Shown: positions 59,247 to 64,000 of the stretch, in pieces
How the letters are laid out: each line of letters opens with the position of its first letter
Numbering within the stretch: the stretch's first letter is position 1
The notes under the pieces: generated by a model
The model's input: the letters and a program-made list of their open reading frames with translations, nothing else
What the model was told of the DNA's origin: nothing
Database searches by the model: none
Translations under genes and position numbers: made by a program
Source: Clarkia xantiana subsp. parviflora
Lineage: Eukaryota; Streptophyta; Magnoliopsida; Myrtales; Onagraceae
Length of the DNA stretch: 64,000 nt
Direction: 5' to 3'
Assembly: GCA_036873135.1 (NCBI GenBank)
Contig: JAPTYO010000011.1
Coordinates: forward strand, 20,160,747 to 20,224,746

Positions 59247-60282
59247 TTCGAAAAAAAAGACTTCGTCTGTTACATCTCTCTAAGCGTTGAAAATTCGTCC
59301 TCAAGTCATGTAACGTCTCATGTTCGACCACGACACCATTATCACAAGCTAATTTAAGCATGTATCCTCTAAGAGTAGTCATCATACTCTCGGTTCAAAT
59401 ACTTGTTTAATGCGCATGTTAATGTCGTATGATGATAAGAATTAACTCGTTATCACTCCTTTTAGCTTTTATTGCGTCGTGTTTGACCGATTTTGTTGAT
59501 GAAGTGTGCTATCGATGTTAATGTCTTGCCAAACTTCTCGTTCAAGGCATTTTAGTGGGAGAGTCATTTTACCGACATCATCCTTTTCATTGGCTAATTC
59601 ATCCCAAAGACTTATTCATCTTTGAACTGTGCATTGAGCTTTCGCCTTATGCATCAGTTTATACTTTACGAGTTCATCGTGTAAGCATTGAATGAATTAT
59701 TCCCAAAAAGGAGGCAAATGAAAATTCAGAATTCATTCATTAAAACACTTCATCATTAAATTTGTACTGTGAAAACGATGTGTTCCGTCTTTCGAGGTAC
59801 ACGCGCCTGTTGCGCCTATTCCAGGTTCTATCACATGGTTTAAATCGTTTCGTTTCCAAAATTCAATTTAATTTAATCCAATCGGTGTCAAACATGTTCA
59901 TCATTACGAAATTTATCATATAATGGAGTACTAACAAATAAGAAAGATTTAAATTTGAATCTAAAGCAATGCATCGAACAACAATAATGAGATCAAACAG
60001 CTCGGTGAATATGGATAATCAGTACTCGGTCCAAGCATTTTTTACATGCTTAAAAGAAATGGTTCCCTTTTTTCAAGGAACTTATTATTGATGAGTATCT
60101 TAAACTGAAAATTCGAAAAGTTCTGGCAAGTAAAGATAAAGACTATCGTCTAATTCTTTATTGTTCCGGGGCATCCCCCTTCAGGTCCGCATTTGTTATG
60201 CTTCTCGGTTCTGTAATCCAAAATGGTTAATTGAATTACTCTCGAATAAGAAGAATCCAAGGAGAATTTATGACTTTCATCA
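59247..60282. other. Non-coding internal region of Copia-2b in place of protease and integrase
   Basis: Inverted counterpart of 42846-44040. No protease or integrase motif is found on either strand. Confidence 0.72.
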
Positions 60283-60666
60283 TTATTTCTCAGTGTGTAC
60301 CTTGGGAGGACTGGTACAGGCAGCAGCTAGGTGCCCTTTCACACCACACCTGAAACACGTTCGAGATTCCTCTCTACGTGTTTGTTTTGCTTTCCTTTTA
60401 TTACCACCAGATTGCTTGCATTTGAAATTTCTCTGAGGTTTCAGAGCCATTGACTTGTCAGCCTTGTTCTGAAGGCCTTTGCCTTTCCTCTTGCGCTTAC
60501 CCCTTTGCTCAACTGGTATGGAGGATGCAATATGCATTTCCGCCCTAGGCTTTTCAGCCCTGAGTCGATCCTCCTCCAGCTCGAGATGAACTCGCACTTT
60601 CTCGAGGTTATCGAGTTGAGTGGCATGGGTAAGGTGCATTTTCATGCTATTCCAAGAGTCAGGCAA
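60283..60666 (-). pseudogene. Copia-2b Gag, C-terminal part only
   Basis: The open frame covers LPDSWNSMKMHLTHATQ, the HLELEEDRLRAEKP segment, a Lys/Arg tract and the CCHC knuckle (CFRCGVKGHLAAAC) near 60350, ending before a stop at 60283. The N-terminal half of Gag is missing: at 60666/60667 the sequence changes to family D internal DNA. The part that remains has no stop, unlike its partner in Copia-2a. Confidence 0.85.
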
Positions 60667-63015
60667 AGAACGGAAAACTCGGGGCGTTCATCCTTCAGAA
60701 GGGGGGTCCAAAGACCAAGAGACATCGTGACCCTCAACAAAGAAGTAGTATTTCTCCCAATGACCGCTACCACTGTTGAAGGCAAGGACGAACCGACGCT
60801 TGTTGTCCCATTTAGCAGTACCCAAGTCCGAGAATCCATTTTGATTCAACAAAGGGTATCGAATGACGAGGGAATAAAACCCTGAATCACCGCCAAGCTG
60901 AACGCGATAGAAACATCGAAAGAGACGAAGGGAATAGGCCCAGAATTGGCGATGACACAACACCCTGAACCCAACCCAAGCACGAATGGCAGAAGGGGCA
61001 AGACAAAGAGGAGAAATTCGATAATACTCACAAAGCTCTAGAAGCTCGGCACAATAAGGGAAACGCAACCCCGCTTTAATCTGGTGAATATACCCCACAG
61101 ACATCCCGTCCGGCGGAGGAGTAACGGAACTGCCACGATAAGGATACGGCATGGGAAAGGGAAAAAATCCAGTCCCCGAACTAAACAGTCCCGCCATCTT
61201 GGAATGGAAGAGGAAGTAATCCCTACTCAATAAATTCTTAGGATAGACCTCGAATAAGAACACCGTGTCGCGAAGAAAAGCTAACTCATCCTCAAGGATG
61301 GGTTGTAACTCAACTTCCGAATCTGATTCAGTATCAGATTCCTCTGGGACATAGTTGGGCTCAAATCGGGCTGAGGAAACCTTTTTCCCATAAAATACTC
61401 CTCATGCGGGTATCGAATTATGGGAGTTGTAGATGCGAGAATAGTACGAACGGCTCTACGAGAAGAAGGCTCACTCATTTTTAAGCTGAAACCAAACAAC
61501 ACTCCCTAGCACGACGGAGGATCCAAAAACACACCTGACAAGGAGGAAGGAAAAACAATAGTCCATCAGGTAAAAACATCGGTCCGTCATAAAATATAGC
61601 GGTCTGTCGTGATACCGTGTAAATTATTCAAGACCGACCTACCCAAAGGTACGTCCCAAAATGCACAAATATCAAATGCTTGCTACGGGGGCAAAAGACA
61701 TATGCATGGACGATACTACTTGTCAAAGGAAGGGACTATGATGGACAAAACATGGAAGGACATCCCTAGAAGGGAAGAAAAATAAAATCATCTCAACATT
61801 GCCTAAGGTAATGAAAGAAAGGAATCAAATATCCTACATGAAAGCATATATCATCTATACAAGCAAGGGATGACCTATGCATAATACTAAGACACCTAAA
61901 TACCAAACACCTACCAAGTTCCTAAGGGGGAAACTTCAATGCAATACTCACCTCAAAATTCCCAAGCTCAACAACAAAGACAATCTTCCACTTCCAATCA
62001 AGAGCACATAATGGAGCAACTCAAGTATATATGGAAAGGGATTAGCTTTTATAGTGACCAATGGAGGACACACAAGGGAGGGGAGCTAGAAAACTGAACC
62101 TTGAAGAAATGGAACCGAACCGGTCAAAAAACCGGTTCGAGATAAACCAGCCGCCGGAGAAGCTCCAGTCGCCGCCACCACCGGGAGGAGCTCCAGTCAC
62201 TGCCACCACCGGGAGGAGCTCCGGTCGTCGTCGCCACCGCCAGTGGTCTCGCCTGGAGTCGACCCCACCCACAACTCCACCTCCGTGACCCACCCGCCAC
62301 CCAGCCACGCCGGACCGACCGCCGGTCCCGAGCCCGCCCGCCATGTCAATTAGTCAACCGTGGCCCTCTTCCGCGGTTCAAAGAGAACCCCTTACCAATT
62401 TCCACCCAAATCAAACCTAAGTGAGCTCCATGTGAAGTGTGGTGTCTTGATTGGGTGGATTGGGTGGAAAAATTGAAAGAGGAGGAGGAGAGGAAAACCT
62501 AGGTTGAAGAAGATGGAGGTGCTCTAGAAAATGAAGAGGAGATAAAAGTGCTCTTGAAAAAATGAAGGAGGAGGAAATAATGAAGTGAATTCCAAATATA
62601 TGCTTTATAAAGAATATGTTATGGATTTTTTTCTCTAAAAGCTCCATAAAAGGAGACACGAACAAAAGGACACAGTCCGAAGGGTAAGTAAAACGAGACC
62701 AAGGCTCGTGATTCTTAACCCCATAGAACATTATCACGTGAAGTTGCTTAGATTTATAAAGCATTTTTTCGTCTATACATTCAGATTCTCTGAAACAGGG
62801 GGCATACAAATCAAAGCACATCTTGAGCACTCGATAAAGGCCGAGATCACCATAAAGACCTCTTAAATAAAATAGAGGTGGAAATCACGACGCATCTCGA
62901 GCACTCGATAGAGACCGGGATCGTTACCAAGGTACGCCACTTTACCCGCTTGGGCGATATTCCGCTAATAATAGAGTCAAGAAAAGGTGAAAGCATTCCT
63001 TAACTCGGGGGAAAA
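60667..63015 (+). mobile_element. 3'-internal part of a second family D element
   Basis: It lies upstream of a D LTR and ends in a purine tract (CTCGGGGGAAAA, 63004-63015), so it is the 3' internal region of a plus-strand element. It contains an antisense gene, then 61500-63015 non-coding with a GC-rich block (62130-62340, about 36-bp units CCGCCACCACCGGGAGGAGC). gag, pol and the 5' LTR are gone; the left border is the abrupt junction with Copia-2b. Confidence 0.78.
60688..61478 (-). pseudogene. Antisense gene of family D, truncated
   Basis: Start ATG at 61478 (MSEPSSRRAVRTILAS). A frame change near 61385 (an indel or an unseen intron) leads into an acidic stretch and then the PTTG-like domain: FYCAELLEL-type segment (FPYCAELLELCEYYRISPLCLAPSA, about 60980-61075 in shape), AWVGFRVLCHRQFW, LFRCFYRVQ and HWEKYYFFVEGHDVSW. 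The gene is cut at about 60667-60690 by the junction with Copia-2b, so the coiled-coil half is missing. It is homologous in layout to the antisense genes of B, E and F. Confidence 0.72.
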
Positions 63016-63727
63016 TGGTGGATTTACGCCCAAGCTATTATTAGTTGGACCCGATAAATGGGCCACAACCGAATATAATTCGAGACTTAGAACACGGACA
63101 CCCGGGGCCCATCACATGTGCCCGTAAAATATACCAAGTGGCAAAATCCACTTGGGAAGACCCCGGGTGGAAAGACCACCCGGGGGCACCTAAGCAAAGG
63201 ACCCTTCCTCGGGAACCCGAGCAAGGTGCTCCTTGCTCGGACACCCGAGCAAGGCCTTAGGGGTACCCCTCCGGGTACCCCCATCCGTCCGGACGAGCCT
63301 CCCTCGTCCGGAACCCCACTCCCGTACGGTATCTCGCCTGGGGTTTGCCCTTAGAAGGCCACACACCAACACTTAGATATAATGAACTTACCTACGGTCG
63401 AACCGGGGTCAAATGTAACTTATTTACGGACAAGGCCAACTTATAATTACGAACCCGCCACAACCGGACCAGAGAACCACTGGAATCGGGGCGGTCCAAT
63501 AGAAACTCTATAAATAGAGAGCCCATCACCCTCTCTCTAGAAGCTCTCGACTGACTTAAGCTTCGGAGTGGGCTTACCGGGACCTCCCGGTGCCCTTTTA
63601 CAAGTAAGCAAGGAAGGAAGAAGAGAATCCGAGCACGAAAGAGCCCAAGAAGGAGAAGATCGGGAGGAAGAAGCCATTAAGTAGAAGATCGAGAAGGAGA
63701 AGCCCACCAAACACTCATGTGTAAACA
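63016..63727 (+). repeat. 3' LTR of the second family D element
   Basis: 712 bp, TGGTGGATTTACGCCC to GTGTAAACA. Hairpin-rich part with CCCGAGCAAGG repeats near 63210-63260, TATA box TATAAATA at 63509-63516, then AAGAAG/GAAGCCC repeats. It matches the solo LTR at 1844 (with 13517-13594 and 41947-41969). Confidence 0.85.
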
Positions 63728-64000
63728 GTGCGCAAACAATATATTTAACCAAGGCTCTGCCCCCAACATCCAGCTAGCTTGACGTAGTCAAGACAACAGT
63801 TATAATAAATATATGTGATGAAAAGTAAACAATTGCAGTTCAGCTCACTAATTAATCCAGTCCCTAAATCATGCATTTCCGAGATCCATCCCCATAATCG
63901 AAACTAGGCATTAAGGTTTAATTAAAACGTGAAAGTTTTAAACCTTCGAGCACTGTGTAGATTAATTAAAGTTAAAAAACATGTGGATTTTAAAACTTGA
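63728..64000. repeat. Inverted copy of the left flank (about 361-1175)
   Basis: The reverse complement of 63737-64000 matches 361-629 and continues past the MULE insertion site into GCGCAC at about 1170. It has no MULE insertion. It is cut on its left by the D LTR and on its right by the window end. Confidence 0.75.

Overview
This window looks like plant (angiosperm, probably eudicot) intergenic heterochromatin. I see no host gene, rRNA, tRNA or CRISPR array. It is a deep nest of LTR retrotransposons with two small DNA transposons. The evidence is paired LTRs with 5-bp target-site duplications (TSDs), primer-binding sites (PBS), purine tracts, gag/pol domain motifs, and long antisense genes with introns of the kind known from plant Tat-lineage Ty3/Gypsy elements. 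The species cannot be told from the sequence.

Layout. (1) 1-1843 is non-coding DNA with a MULE-type fold-back MITE (630-1154, TSD TTAAATATA). (2) At 1844 an LTR of Gypsy family D begins. It is a solo LTR (TSD GCAAT at 1839-1843 and 41970-41974) sitting at the gag start codon of the Copia element at 41973. It is split by Gypsy B (2432-13516, minus, TSD CCCAC) and by Copia-1 (13595-41946, minus, TSD CGACG). (3) Copia-1 is split by Gypsy E (15762-36687, minus, TSD GGAAT) and by a 1665-bp solo LTR G (37123-38787, TSD CCCCC). (4) E carries a hAT-like MITE (18365-18919, 8-bp TSD CGCGTCTG). It is also interrupted by F (22949-33235, plus, TSD ATAGC), a second copy of its own family in the opposite orientation. 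(5) 41973-47642 (Copia-2a, plus) and 47643-60666 (Copia-2b, minus) are diverged tail-to-tail copies of an internally deleted Copia family. Copia-2b is split by Gypsy C (50835-58844, plus). (6) 60667-63727 is the 3' end of a second D element. 63728-64000 is an inverted copy of the left flank, so the background of the whole window is a large degenerate palindrome.

How the parts work. B and C are related Tat-lineage elements with gag, aspartic protease, reverse transcriptase, two RNase H domains and integrase in one polyprotein; both are broken by stops or frameshifts. E and F have no RT, RNase H or integrase. They encode a protein with the order gag, protease, second gag (capsid half plus zinc knuckle), intact as 1082 codons in F. 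They share PBS, purine tract and LTR-end features with B and C, so mobilisation in trans by such elements is plausible (inference). B, D, E and F carry an antisense, intron-containing gene between the coding region and the 3' LTR; C lacks it. My by-eye LTR comparisons give an age order F < E < C < B and Copia-1, which agrees with the nesting.
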